Program-made: the position numbers and the translations under genes
Shown here: one piece after another, positions 1 through 7,152 of the stretch
Layout of the letters: every line of letters begins with the position of its first letter
How positions within the stretch are numbered: position 1 is the stretch's first letter
Notes under the pieces: generated by a model
What the model was told of the DNA's origin: nothing
Seen by the model: the letters and a program-made list of their open reading frames with translations, nothing else
Database searches by the model: none
From: Chloroflexota bacterium
Lineage (GTDB): Bacteria > Chloroflexota > Limnocylindria > QHBO01
Direction of reading: 5' to 3'
Length of the DNA: 7,770 nucleotides
Assembly (NCBI GenBank): GCA_013694645.1
Contig: JACDBZ010000048.1
Coordinates: 1-7,770, forward strand

Positions 1-2097
1 CCGGAGCCGAGCAACTCGACCGACATCGAGGACAAGATCCGCGAGAACATCCTGGCCATGCAGGTCACGGCGGCCTACCCCGGACGCTCCGGCAAGGAGC
101 GGATTCTTGAGACCTACCTGAACCTCATCTACTACGGGAACGGGTCGTACGGTATCAAGGCCGCCGCCGCGAACTATTTCGGACTGTCGAACATCGAGGA
201 TATGAGCATCTCGCAGGCCGCCTTCCTGGCCGCGCTGCCACAGCGACCTTCCGTGCTGGACCCGTATCAGAATCCGAATGGCGAGCCGGGTAGCGAAGAG
301 GCGGCCGCGGACGCGATCGGCGAGCGCGACCTCGTCCTCGGCGCCATGCAGCAGGAAGGCTATATCAGCGCCCGCGAGGCGCGCGTCGCACGCAATACCT
401 CGTGGCTCGAGATGGAGCCCAATCGGCTGACGAGCATCCTGCGCGAGCCGCATTTCAGCTTCCGGGTTCGCAAAGAGGCCGAGCGCATCCTCGCCACCCT
501 GCCGGAGGTGACCGACCCCGAGCTGGCCGTGCTGACCGGAGGCTACCGGATCCAGACGACGCTCGATCTGCCTCTCCAGCAGGAGGCCAAGCGCCTCGTC
601 ACCAAGTATGTCGAAGAGCTCAAGGAGTTCAACGTCAACAACTCGGCGATGGTGGCGATCGACTCGGCAACGGGCGAGATCGTGGCCTATGTCGGCAGCG
701 TCGATTACTTCAACCGCGAAGCCCCTGAGGTGCAGGGCCAGTTCGACGTGGCCGGTCTCGGCCGCAGGCAGCCCGGATCCGCGTTCAAGCCGATCACCTA
801 TGCATCGGCATTCCAGTCGCGTGACGCAACGGTGGGAACGATGTTCGTGGATGCCATGACCGAGTTCGGCACGACCGAAGAGACCTCCTATCGTCCGACC
901 AACGCGGATATCAAGGAGCATGGCCCGGTGCTCGCGCTGGATGCCCTGCGCTACTCGCTGAACATCCCGTCGGTGCAGATGCAGTTCCTCGCGGGCTCGC
1001 AGACGACCGCCAACTTCAGCGAGAAGCTGGGGATCGCGAGCGCCGAGTACATCATGGACCAGGATCCCGGCGTCTCCCTGGCGCTCGGTTCGGTCCCGGT
1101 CAACCTCACCAACATGACCCAGGCGTACACGACCTTCGCGCAGCAGGGCGAGCTGAACCCGGCGACGACGATCATCGAGATCCGCGACCGCGACAACCGG
1201 GTCGTCTACACCCGCGAGGACAATGGACCCACGGTCACCAACCCGATGACGCCCGCTGAGGCGTACCTGCCGCATTACATCCTGGAAGGCAACACCAACC
1301 CGGACACGAATCTATTGTGGGGCGATCGCGCTCAGCTCAACACCGTCGATGGCGAGCGCCGCCCGGCCGGATTCAAGACGGGGACGACGAACGACTTCCG
1401 CGATGTATCGGGTTTCGGGTACATCCCGGGCAGCCTGACCACCGGCGTGTGGATGGGTAACAACAACCAGGAGTCGCTCTCCAACGAGTTCAGGCGCGGT
1501 CTCTTCAGCGCCGATGGTCCGCTGAACCTGTGGGCTGCGTTCATGGATATTGCCATCAACAATCCCTGGGACTGGAACGGCGGCGCGCCGGTGCCCCAGA
1601 CGAGCTTCTCCCGGCCGGATGGGATCGTCGAGGCAGAGATCTGCCGATTCACAGGGTTGGCCGCCACCGACACCTGTGGCGAGACGATGACCCTCCCCTT
1701 CCTCGAGGGCACCGTGCCGCCTCTCGATACCGTCCATCCGCGCGGCTGCCTCGACCTCGAGCTGTATCTCTCACGGGCAACTCCCGAACGGCCGGAGAAC
1801 TGGATCGAGGCCGCGGACACGTGGTCCGACCGCGTCGTCAACGGACAGACCGCCGCGCGTGGTGATCCTGCAGACTACAAGGACGACGAGCGGGTCCAGT
1901 TCGCGATCGTTCCGATGTACGACGAGCCTGGCTTGCCCTCGGTCTGCGGAGAGCGCGTCTCCCGTCCGCGACCGACGCCGGGGCCGGCGCCGTCCCGGCC
2001 TCCCGCGTCGGGGGCGCCGACTCCCGTTCCTTCGGTGCCCGTGCCACCCGGCGGGGGTGGTGGTGGCCGTCCGACACCGCCTCCGGGCGACGAGTGA
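1..2097 (+). CDS. Class A penicillin-binding protein (PBP1A-like), 5' end outside window
   Basis: Bifunctional peptidoglycan synthase: the glycosyltransferase (GT51) part polymerises lipid II and the transpeptidase part cross-links stem peptides outside the cytoplasmic membrane. The frame is open from base 1, so the ATG at 58 is an internal Met and not the start; the membrane anchor and early GT51 motifs lie upstream. Numbering codons from base 1, residues 1 to about 95 are the end of GT51, with the family motif ERILETYLNLIYYGNG, then YFG and QAAFLAALPQRPS. The transpeptidase domain follows with all three active-site motifs: SAFK at 778-789 (nucleophile Ser260), SLN at 955-963 and KTGTT from 1375. 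Past it is a four-cysteine segment (CRFTG, DTCGE, RGCLD, SVCGE), possibly disulfide-bonded, then a Pro/Gly-rich tail. The family is certain; PBP1A versus another class A paralogue is not. It is separated from glgC by 24 bases. Confidence 0.95.
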   Translation, partial: PEPSNSTDIEDKIRENILAMQVTAAYPGRSGKERILETYLNLIYYGNGSYGIKAAAANYFGLSNIEDMSISQAAFLAALPQRPSVLDPYQNPNGEPGSEEAAADAIGERDLVLGAMQQEGYISAREARVARNTSWLEMEPNRLTSILREPHFSFRVRKEAERILATLPEVTDPELAVLTGGYRIQTTLDLPLQQEAKRLVTKYVEELKEFNVNNSAMVAIDSATGEIVAYVGSVDYFNREAPEVQGQFDVAGLGRRQPGSAFKPITYASAFQSRDATVGTMFVDAMTEFGTTEETSYRPTNADIKEHGPVLALDALRYSLNIPSVQMQFLAGSQTTANFSEKLGIASAEYIMDQDPGVSLALGSVPVNLTNMTQAYTTFAQQGELNPATTIIEIRDRDNRVVYTREDNGPTVTNPMTPAEAYLPHYILEGNTNPDTNLLWGDRAQLNTVDGERRPAGFKTGTTNDFRDVSGFGYIPGSLTTGVWMGNNNQESLSNEFRRGLFSADGPLNLWAAFMDIAINNPWDWNGGAPVPQTSFSRPDGIVEAEICRFTGLAATDTCGETMTLPFLEGTVPPLDTVHPRGCLDLELYLSRATPERPENWIEAADTWSDRVVNGQTAARGDPADYKDDERVQFAIVPMYDEPGLPSVCGERVSRPRPTPGPAPSRPPASGAPTPVPSVPVPPGGGGGGRPTPPPGDE
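1960..2094 (+). other. Pro/Gly-rich low-complexity C-terminal tail of the PBP
   Basis: The last ~45 codons of the PBP are almost only Pro, Gly, Ser, Thr, Arg, Ala and Val. They include six consecutive glycines encoded by a G-rich run near 2050-2070. Such disordered tails are common on class A PBPs and probably extend into or through the cell wall. The G-run could be prone to slippage, but the frame is intact here. Confidence 0.75.
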
Positions 2098-2108
2098 GCC
2101 GCGGCGCC

Positions 2109-2114
2109 TAGAAT
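2109..2114 (+). promoter_or_regulatory. Putative -10 box (TAGAAT) for leaderless glgC mRNA
   Basis: TAGAAT matches the bacterial -10 pattern TANNNT. It is followed by exactly 7 bases and then the GTG start of glgC, which would put transcription initiation at or next to the start codon. The 24-base gap has no Shine-Dalgarno-like purine run, so a leaderless transcript is the simplest reading. No TTGACA-like -35 is evident at the usual spacing. Similar boxes precede the genes starting at 5893 (+) and 7621 (-). Confidence 0.55.
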
Positions 2115-2121
2115 CACCCTC

Positions 2122-3390
2122 GTGTCCAGCTCGGTCCTGACCCTCATCCTCGCAGGCGGCGAGGGCGAGCGACTCAGCATCCTCTCGCAGGTGCGAGCCA
2201 AGCCCGGCGTGCCGTTCGGCGGCAAGTATCGGATCATCGACTTCGCGTTGAGCAACGCGGTGAACTCCGGCCTCACCGATGTCGGCATCCTGACCCAATA
2301 TGCACCGCGATCGCTGATCGACCATATCGGCGTGGGGCGGCCGTGGGACCTCGACCGCAGCCGCGGCGGCGTTGCGCTGCTCCAGCCCTTCATCGGTCGT
2401 GGGCGTGCGCGCGACTGGTACCGGGGAACTGCCGACGCCGTGCTCCAGAACCTGGATTTCATCACCGACCGAGATCCGAAGCTCGTCCTGATCCTGGCCG
2501 GCGACCACGTCTACAAGATGGATTACCGCCCATTCATCGAGATGCATCGGGCCAAGCAGGCCGATGTCACCTGTGCCGTCCGCACGGTGCCGATCGGCGA
2601 GGCGCATCGTTTCGGCATCCTCGACGTGGCGGGCGATGGGCGCGTCACCGACTTCATCGAGAAGCCACCGAACCCGCCGTCGAATCTCGTCAGCATGGGT
2701 GTCTACGTCTTTTCCTGGCCTCTCCTGCGCGACCTCCTCAACAGGGAGCGGGTCGACTTCGGGCGTGACATCCTGCCAGCCATGGTGAAGGACGGGGGTC
2801 GTGTCTTCGCGTATGAATTCGGCGGGTACTGGCAGGACGTCGGGACCGTGGAGAGCTACTGGCAGACGAGCCTCGACCTGCTGAGCAGCGAGCCCGGAAT
2901 CGAGCTCAACGACCTGGGCTGGCTCATCTACACCCGCAGCGAGGAGCGGCCGCCGGCGCGCATCGGCTCCGCGGCCTCGGTGTCGCGATCGATGATCAGC
3001 CATGGCTGCGTGGTCGACGGCACGGTCGAGCACAGCGTCCTGTCGCCCGGCGTGCGCGTGGCGGCCGGTGCGGTCGTGCGCGACTCGATCGTCATGTTCG
3101 ACGCGGTCATCGAAGCTGATGCGACCCTCGATCGTGCCATCCTCGACAAGGAGTGCCACATCGGCGCCGGGGCGCGGATTGGCGTGGGCGACGACCTTCG
3201 CCCCAACCGCGACGAGCCTGAGCGGCTCTACGCCGGCATCACCCTGGTCGGCAAGAGGGCGCGGGTGCCGCGAGGAGTCGAGATCGGCCGCAACTGCAGG
3301 ATCGACCCGGGAACGTTGGAGCGCGACTTTGGTCGTCGCCGACGCATCCGATCGGGCGAGACCGTGATCGCCGGCGCACCGCCACGGTGA
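2122..3390 (+). CDS. glgC: Glucose-1-phosphate adenylyltransferase (ADP-glucose pyrophosphorylase)
   Basis: Makes ADP-glucose and pyrophosphate from ATP and glucose-1-phosphate, the committed step of bacterial glycogen synthesis, in the cytoplasm. The 422-residue length is normal for the family. The nucleotidyltransferase domain comes first: the nucleotide-binding loop GGEGERL (residues 12-18), RAKPGVPFGGKYRIIDF (25-41, with both lysines around which the activator site lies in E. coli GlgC), WYRGTAD (99-105), AGDHVYKMDY with the metal-binding Asp128, FIEKP with the substrate-binding Lys181, and YWQDVGT around Asp239. The C-terminal part (~280-422) has hexapeptide left-handed beta-helix character. 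The GTG start is chosen because the first motif follows within about 12 residues and the TAGAAT box sits 7 bases upstream. Its GTGA end overlaps the next gene by 4 bases. GlgC is strongly preferred over other sugar-nucleotide pyrophosphorylases. Confidence 0.95.
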   Translation: MSSSVLTLILAGGEGERLSILSQVRAKPGVPFGGKYRIIDFALSNAVNSGLTDVGILTQYAPRSLIDHIGVGRPWDLDRSRGGVALLQPFIGRGRARDWYRGTADAVLQNLDFITDRDPKLVLILAGDHVYKMDYRPFIEMHRAKQADVTCAVRTVPIGEAHRFGILDVAGDGRVTDFIEKPPNPPSNLVSMGVYVFSWPLLRDLLNRERVDFGRDILPAMVKDGGRVFAYEFGGYWQDVGTVESYWQTSLDLLSSEPGIELNDLGWLIYTRSEERPPARIGSAASVSRSMISHGCVVDGTVEHSVLSPGVRVAAGAVVRDSIVMFDAVIEADATLDRAILDKECHIGAGARIGVGDDLRPNRDEPERLYAGITLVGKRARVPRGVEIGRNCRIDPGTLERDFGRRRRIRSGETVIAGAPPR

Positions 3391-3956
3391 GCCCGGAGGC
3401 GTCGATCGACGCCTGGCTCGAGTCGCTCGGGCTTGAGGTGGTGGCATCGGCCGGTGCATCCGGCGATCCGGCGTTCAGCCGGGATATCATCGTGGACGGG
3501 GATCGACGCTTCGATCTGCGCATCACCATCGCGTGGGTGAGCGGAGTCGGGTGCTTGCTGTGGGCATACTATGGGCTCGAGGCGATGGAGATCCCGAAGC
3601 GAATCTATGCTCGAATGCTGCGTGCCAACTTCGACTACGCCTTCGTCAAATTCGCCATGACCGATGACGACCGACCCATGTTGATGACCGAGCTGCCCGC
3701 TGCCGCCCTGAACCGGGACGAGCTTGGCCGGAGCGTCGCGCGCCTCGCCGTCGTGGCCGATCGTCTGCTCGAGGAGACGGCCCCCGCCATCGCCGACCGG
3801 GGCATCCTGCCCGATTGGAGCGATCGCCAGGCGCGCAATCGGCGCCTGATGGATGCTCACCGCGCAGACGTCGTCTCCGCGATGCCGGAGTGGGAGCCAC
3901 CTCGCCCCAGGGTCCGTCGCCGCGGTCTCATCGGGCGGCTGATGGGTCGAGCGTGA
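3387..3956 (+). CDS. YbjN-like domain protein, function unknown
   Basis: A 189-residue soluble-looking protein, probably of the YbjN family, which adopts a type III secretion chaperone-like fold and is usually annotated as a putative sensory transduction regulator without known biochemistry. Support is the pattern and order of elements: an N-terminal helix (SIDAWLESLGLEV, 6-18), beta strands around residues 33-62, helices, the stretch MLMTELPAAALNRDEL (98-113) typical of the family, then a helix at 114-131. The last ~17 residues are very basic and may be amphipathic, so they could touch a membrane or nucleic acid. The GTG start overlaps the glgC stop by 4 bases (GTGA) with no separate ribosome binding site, implying translational coupling. 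I recognise the fold only by sequence feel, so the family assignment is moderate and no function should be assumed. Confidence 0.72.
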   Translation: MSPEASIDAWLESLGLEVVASAGASGDPAFSRDIIVDGDRRFDLRITIAWVSGVGCLLWAYYGLEAMEIPKRIYARMLRANFDYAFVKFAMTDDDRPMLMTELPAAALNRDELGRSVARLAVVADRLLEETAPAIADRGILPDWSDRQARNRRLMDAHRADVVSAMPEWEPPRPRVRRRGLIGRLMGRA

Positions 3957-5896
3957 TGCGACGTGCCGGCTCGATGGTCGTCCTCGTCCTCGTCGTCCTC
4001 GTCGCCACCGCTGTTCCCGGCGGGTCGGTGCGGCCGGTGGCGGCCGCCGAGTACACGCTCGACACGTCAGTGATGTACGACGTTCGACCCGATGCGGGCG
4101 AGGTCGGCGTCAGCGTTCAGATCACGTTCACCAATACCACTCCGGATCCATCTGGCCGGTTCAGCGTATTCGACGAGGTCTTCTTCGCCATCCACGACGA
4201 TGCCACCGACGTCACCGCCTCCGACGAGGAGGGCGACCTCGATGTGTCGCTCGAGGTCAAGGACGACGTGAACGTGGCGACCGTCTCACTCCGCGACGAT
4301 GTTCGGTTTGAGGAGACCGTCGAGCTGGAGCTGGGCTACACGCTCGCCGACAGTGAAGATCCGCAGTTGCGCGTTCGGCCATCGGTGATCGTCTTTCCCG
4401 CGTGGGGTTTCGGCACGAGCAGCGAGGTCAGCGTCGCGATTCCGAATGGCTACGAGGTCCGGGTCGACGGTGACCAGCTCAGCGAGACAGACGGCGACCT
4501 TGCAAGCGGGCCGATCGAGAACCCGGGGAGATGGCTGGCGCTCGTGACGGCGACCAGGCCGGTCGAGTACACGACGTTCGATGCGAACGTGCCGCTGGTC
4601 GGTGGCACGGCCGATCTCCAGGTCCGTTCGTTCGCCGACGACGAAGCCTGGGGCGAGCGGACCCTGGCGCTGATCGAGCGGGCGCTGCCGTTGCTCGAGA
4701 AGGAGATCGGCCTGCCATATCCGCGCGTCGGAGGTCTGGTCCTGATCGAATCGGTGGCGGCCGACTCGTCGGGATTTGCCGAGACGGCGGGCGCCGGAAC
4801 CGAGATCCTGGTCGCGTTCGACCAACCTCCGTTCACCGCTCTCCACCAGGTCGCGCACGTGTGGTTATCGTCCTCCCTGATCGAGGCGCGTTGGATCCGG
4901 GAGGGACTGGCGAGCGAGGTCGCGGGTCGAATCGCGGCCGATCTCGAGGTCGAGCCGCCGTACGAGCCGGCTGCCGAAGCCACCGACCGAGGCGATGCGG
5001 CGTTCCCCCTCGACACGTGGGGCGCGCCAGAGGATGCGGCGGCCGAGAGCTACGCTCATGCGGCCTCGTGGGCGGTCATCTCCGAGGTCAGCGCGGCCGT
5101 CGGGCCTGATGCGCTGCGGACAGTGCTCGGACGAGTGTCAGGCTCGATCGGCCCGTACGCAGAAACCGAGATCGATACGGAGCCGCCGACGGACGGCGGA
5201 GCCCCCCGGGTGCCGCTGACCAGCCGGACGCTCCTGGATCACCTCGAGACGGTCAGTGATGTCGACCTCGCAGAACGCTTCAGCGCGCAGGTCCTGGACG
5301 GTACCGACGCTGGGCTCCTGCCTCTGCGGGCGGAGGCTCGTGCTGCATTCGATGCGCTGCACGACGCCGCCGACGGCTGGGGTGCACCGGACCCGATTCG
5401 CGGCGCGATGACCGACTGGCGCTTCGAGGAGGCGCTGGCGCAGATGGACGAGGCGAGCCTCTGGCTGAAGGCGCGTGACGCCCTGCTCACCGACCTGCAG
5501 GCGGCGGGCTTATCGGCTCCCGACCGGCTCGAGCTGTCATACCGCTCCTTCGGTGGAGGCACCGAGGCTGACGCTGAGCTCGACGCGCAGCGCGCCGTCG
5601 CCGATGCCTACGCCGTCACGGCGTCCGACCTGAACGAGGCGCGCAGCTTCCTGGAGCGCGTCGGGTTGATCGGTGGTCCTGACGCGTCAGACCAGCTGCG
5701 GCTCGCGAACGGCCGCTTCGCGGATGGCGACCTGCGCGGGTCGGTCGAGGCGATCGGCGAGGCGCAGCGAATCCTGGCTTCCGCCGAGAGTGGGGGCATG
5801 GTCCGCCTCGTCAGCGCGGCCTTCGTGGTGCTGGTCCTGGCAGCTCTGGCGGTGCTCCTCTTCCGCCGACGCGCAGCGTACACTGCTGCGCCATGA
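3956..5896 (+). CDS. Membrane-anchored gluzincin (peptidase MA)-like protein with HQVAH in place of HExxH
   Basis: A 646-residue exported protein. Residues 1-31 are a signal peptide (basic start, Val/Leu-rich core, AAA before the probable cleavage). Residues ~32-220 look like beta-rich domains of the kind preceding gluzincin catalytic domains. At 297-317 comes HQVAH, 14 residues, then E316 in WIREGLAS. This resembles the Peptidase_MA-like pattern HExxH...W-x-x-EG-x-A, but the catalytic Glu is Gln298. Both zinc-ligand His (297, 301) and Glu316 remain. The ~330-610 region is predominantly helical and acidic, and a transmembrane helix at ~616-638 ends in RRR, placing the bulk outside. The ATG at 3956 shares one base with the upstream stop (TGATG); the frame is open further upstream, but the signal peptide decides this start. 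It may bind metal or peptide without cleaving. Substrate and role are unknown. Confidence 0.8.
   Translation: MRRAGSMVVLVLVVLVATAVPGGSVRPVAAAEYTLDTSVMYDVRPDAGEVGVSVQITFTNTTPDPSGRFSVFDEVFFAIHDDATDVTASDEEGDLDVSLEVKDDVNVATVSLRDDVRFEETVELELGYTLADSEDPQLRVRPSVIVFPAWGFGTSSEVSVAIPNGYEVRVDGDQLSETDGDLASGPIENPGRWLALVTATRPVEYTTFDANVPLVGGTADLQVRSFADDEAWGERTLALIERALPLLEKEIGLPYPRVGGLVLIESVAADSSGFAETAGAGTEILVAFDQPPFTALHQVAHVWLSSSLIEARWIREGLASEVAGRIAADLEVEPPYEPAAEATDRGDAAFPLDTWGAPEDAAAESYAHAASWAVISEVSAAVGPDALRTVLGRVSGSIGPYAETEIDTEPPTDGGAPRVPLTSRTLLDHLETVSDVDLAERFSAQVLDGTDAGLLPLRAEARAAFDALHDAADGWGAPDPIRGAMTDWRFEEALAQMDEASLWLKARDALLTDLQAAGLSAPDRLELSYRSFGGGTEADAELDAQRAVADAYAVTASDLNEARSFLERVGLIGGPDASDQLRLANGRFADGDLRGSVEAIGEAQRILASAESGGMVRLVSAAFVVLVLAALAVLLFRRRAAYTAAP
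5879..5884 (+). promoter_or_regulatory. Putative internal -10 box (TACACT) before pncB
   Basis: TACACT fits TANNNT and is followed by 8 bases and then the ATG at 5893. It lies within the last codons of the upstream gene, so pncB could be read both from the operon message by coupling and from its own leaderless transcript. No clear -35 is visible. Confidence rests mainly on the same geometry recurring at two other starts in the window. Confidence 0.45.
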
Positions 5897-6924
5897 CCGC
5901 CGAGCGCCCATCGCCGCACTTCCTGCCGGCCGCCGACGTGCTCTCCGGCGAAACCGCCGACGCGTATTTCGAGCGGGCGCGGACGATCCTCGCCGCCGAG
6001 CAACTCGACCCGGTGGTGACCATGGAGATCTTTTCGCGCGGCGAGGGCGTGCTCTGCGGCGCGGAGGAGGCGATCGCCTACCTGCGCGAGATCTTCGCCG
6101 AGGTGAACGGCCATGCTGCGCCGGTCGTGGAGTCGCTCCATGACGGTGACCGATTCGCCTCGAAAGAGGTCGTGATGCGCATCAACGCCCGCTATTCCGC
6201 CTTCGGACTGTACGAGACCGCCATTCTCGGGATCCTGGCATCCGGGTCAGGCTGGGCGAGCGCCGCACGTCGCATCGTGGACGCGGCGGCGCCGATCCCG
6301 GTCATCGGCTTCGGCGCGCGCCATGTTCACCCGAGCGTCGCCGACCAGATGGACTACGCCAGCGTTGTCGGTGGCTGCATCGGGGCCTCGACCCCCGCCG
6401 GCGCGCGACTGGCGGGCCTGTCCCCGACGGGAACCATGCCGCACGCGCTCGTCCTCATCTTCGGCGACACGGTGCGGGCGGCCGAGGCATTCGACCGCCA
6501 CATCGACGTCGACGTGCCCCGAATCGTCCTGGTCGACACTTTCAAGGACGAGGCGGAGGAGTCGTTGCGCGTGGCGGAGGCGCTCGGCGAGCGCCTGTGG
6601 GGCGTGCGGCTCGACACACCTTCGGAGCGCGGACGCGTGACGCCGGAGCTCGTCAGGGAGGTGCGAGCGCGGCTCGACCTGGCAGGACATCCGCAGGTGA
6701 AGATCGTGGTCTCCGGCGGGATCGACGTGGAACGCATCGGCGTCTTCCGCGAAGCCGGGGCGCCGGTCGACTCGTTTGCGGTCGGCAGCGCGATCAGCAA
6801 GGCCAGCCCGATCGACTTCACCGGCGATCTCAAGGAGATCGATGGCATGCCCGTCGCCAAGCGTGGCCGGATCCCGGGCCGCACCGAGAACTCCCGACTG
6901 GAGCGGATCGACCTTCAGCGCTAG
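5893..6924 (+). CDS. pncB: Nicotinate phosphoribosyltransferase, short archaeal-like type
   Basis: Most likely condenses nicotinate with PRPP, using ATP, to nicotinate mononucleotide: the entry step of Preiss-Handler NAD salvage, in the cytoplasm. The 343-residue length fits the short NAPRTase class that shares the quinolinate phosphoribosyltransferase fold. An N-terminal alpha/beta domain (~1-120) ends in ARYSAFGLYETAILGIL, a helix typical of the family. The incomplete barrel follows with ARHVHP (142-147; Arg143, His144 and His146 are likely phosphate or substrate contacts), TGTMPHAL (179-186), VDTFKDE, and SGGID (274-278), which sits at the PRPP-phosphate end. The ATG overlaps the previous stop by 4 bases (ATGA), and a TACACT box 8 bases upstream could also start a leaderless message. 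The main alternative is another QPRTase-fold enzyme; nicotinate is favoured by the motif set. It converges on a NUDIX gene that also touches NAD metabolism. Confidence 0.85.
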   Translation: MTAERPSPHFLPAADVLSGETADAYFERARTILAAEQLDPVVTMEIFSRGEGVLCGAEEAIAYLREIFAEVNGHAAPVVESLHDGDRFASKEVVMRINARYSAFGLYETAILGILASGSGWASAARRIVDAAAPIPVIGFGARHVHPSVADQMDYASVVGGCIGASTPAGARLAGLSPTGTMPHALVLIFGDTVRAAEAFDRHIDVDVPRIVLVDTFKDEAEESLRVAEALGERLWGVRLDTPSERGRVTPELVREVRARLDLAGHPQVKIVVSGGIDVERIGVFREAGAPVDSFAVGSAISKASPIDFTGDLKEIDGMPVAKRGRIPGRTENSRLERIDLQR

Positions 6925-7050
6925 TGTCGCGCGCCGCAATCATCCTGAGCTTCGGCCACGCGTATATACATCTATACCCTGTGGACCATGGACGACGTGG
7001 TACCCGCGCGCAACGGTACGAACCAGCAGGGAAATCGCGGCGCGCGACAC
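6924..7050. repeat. 14-bp perfect inverted repeat bracketing the convergent intergenic region
   Basis: GTGTCGCGCGCCGC at 6924-6937 is exactly reverse-complemented at 7037-7050, with a 99-base spacer. The left arm begins at the last base of the pncB stop codon. Two further pairs (6939-6940 with 7034-7035) continue the stem after one mismatch. There is no U-run after either arm, so it is not a standard intrinsic terminator, and the flanks show no target-site duplication that would mark a transposable element. It could be a long-range RNA stem at the ends of the convergent transcripts. Confidence 0.6.
6962..6980. promoter_or_regulatory. AT-rich palindromic island with a possible + strand -10 (TACCCT)
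   Basis: GTATATACATCTATAC (6962-6977) is a sharp AT-rich patch in a very GC-rich window. GTATATAC is self-complementary, and GTATA/TATAC arms flank a 6-base centre. TACCCT at 6975-6980 is a TANNNT match that precedes an ATG at 6988 by 7 bases, the same geometry as the other leaderless starts. It could be a promoter or operator for a small transcript. It is not upstream of either annotated neighbour, since both genes end here. Confidence 0.35.
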
Positions 7051-7152
7051 CAGGCTCGACCGACGCGGCCCCTCTCGAGCGTCATTCCGCCAGCGCGATT
7101 GGCAACCGTCGTGCCAACCAGCCGATGGCGGCGATCGTCTTGGCGTCGATGA
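6988..7152 (+). CDS. Possible small leaderless ORF, 54 codons, Arg-rich
   Basis: From the ATG at 6988 the frame runs 54 codons to TGA at 7150-7152. The predicted peptide begins MDDVVPARNGTNQQGNRG and becomes rich in arginine, with a tryptophan/arginine C-terminus and no recognisable family. Support is only positional: a TACCCT box 7 bases upstream, as at the better-supported gene starts. The last ~71 bases lie antisense to the 3' end of the NUDIX gene, and the high Arg content is what random GC-rich sequence gives. It could equally be part of a non-coding transcript or nothing. Confidence 0.2.
   Translation: MDDVVPARNGTNQQGNRGARHQARPTRPLSSVIPPARLATVVPTSRWRRSSWRR

Noticed and set aside
58..60. 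ATG at 58 as the PBP start
   Set aside because: Codons before it continue the glycosyltransferase domain in frame to base 1, so the gene is simply cut by the window.
1771..3459. Very long open frame (562 codons) on the - strand opposite the PBP tail and glgC
   Set aside because: It lies antisense to a certain glgC, has Arg/Asp/His/Val-heavy shadow composition with no domain, and long antisense frames are expected at this GC content.
3815..3955. Upstream extension of the 3956 gene to an ATG at 3815
   Set aside because: It would overlap the YbjN-like gene by about 140 bases and bury the signal peptide behind 47 Arg-rich residues. The TGATG junction start is far better.
6988..6997. ATGGACGACG shared by the small-ORF start and the - strand just upstream of the NUDIX start
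   Set aside because: The identity stops at 10 bases, the flanks do not align, and GAC/GACG words are common in this genome, so I treat it as chance.
7000..7019. Small hairpin GTACC...GGTAC
   Set aside because: The stem is only 5 bp with a 10-base loop and no extension; too weak to call.
6925..7081. tRNA or intrinsic terminator in the convergent intergenic region
   Set aside because: No cloverleaf or T-arm with matching stem could be built on either strand, and no GC hairpin followed by a T-run is present.
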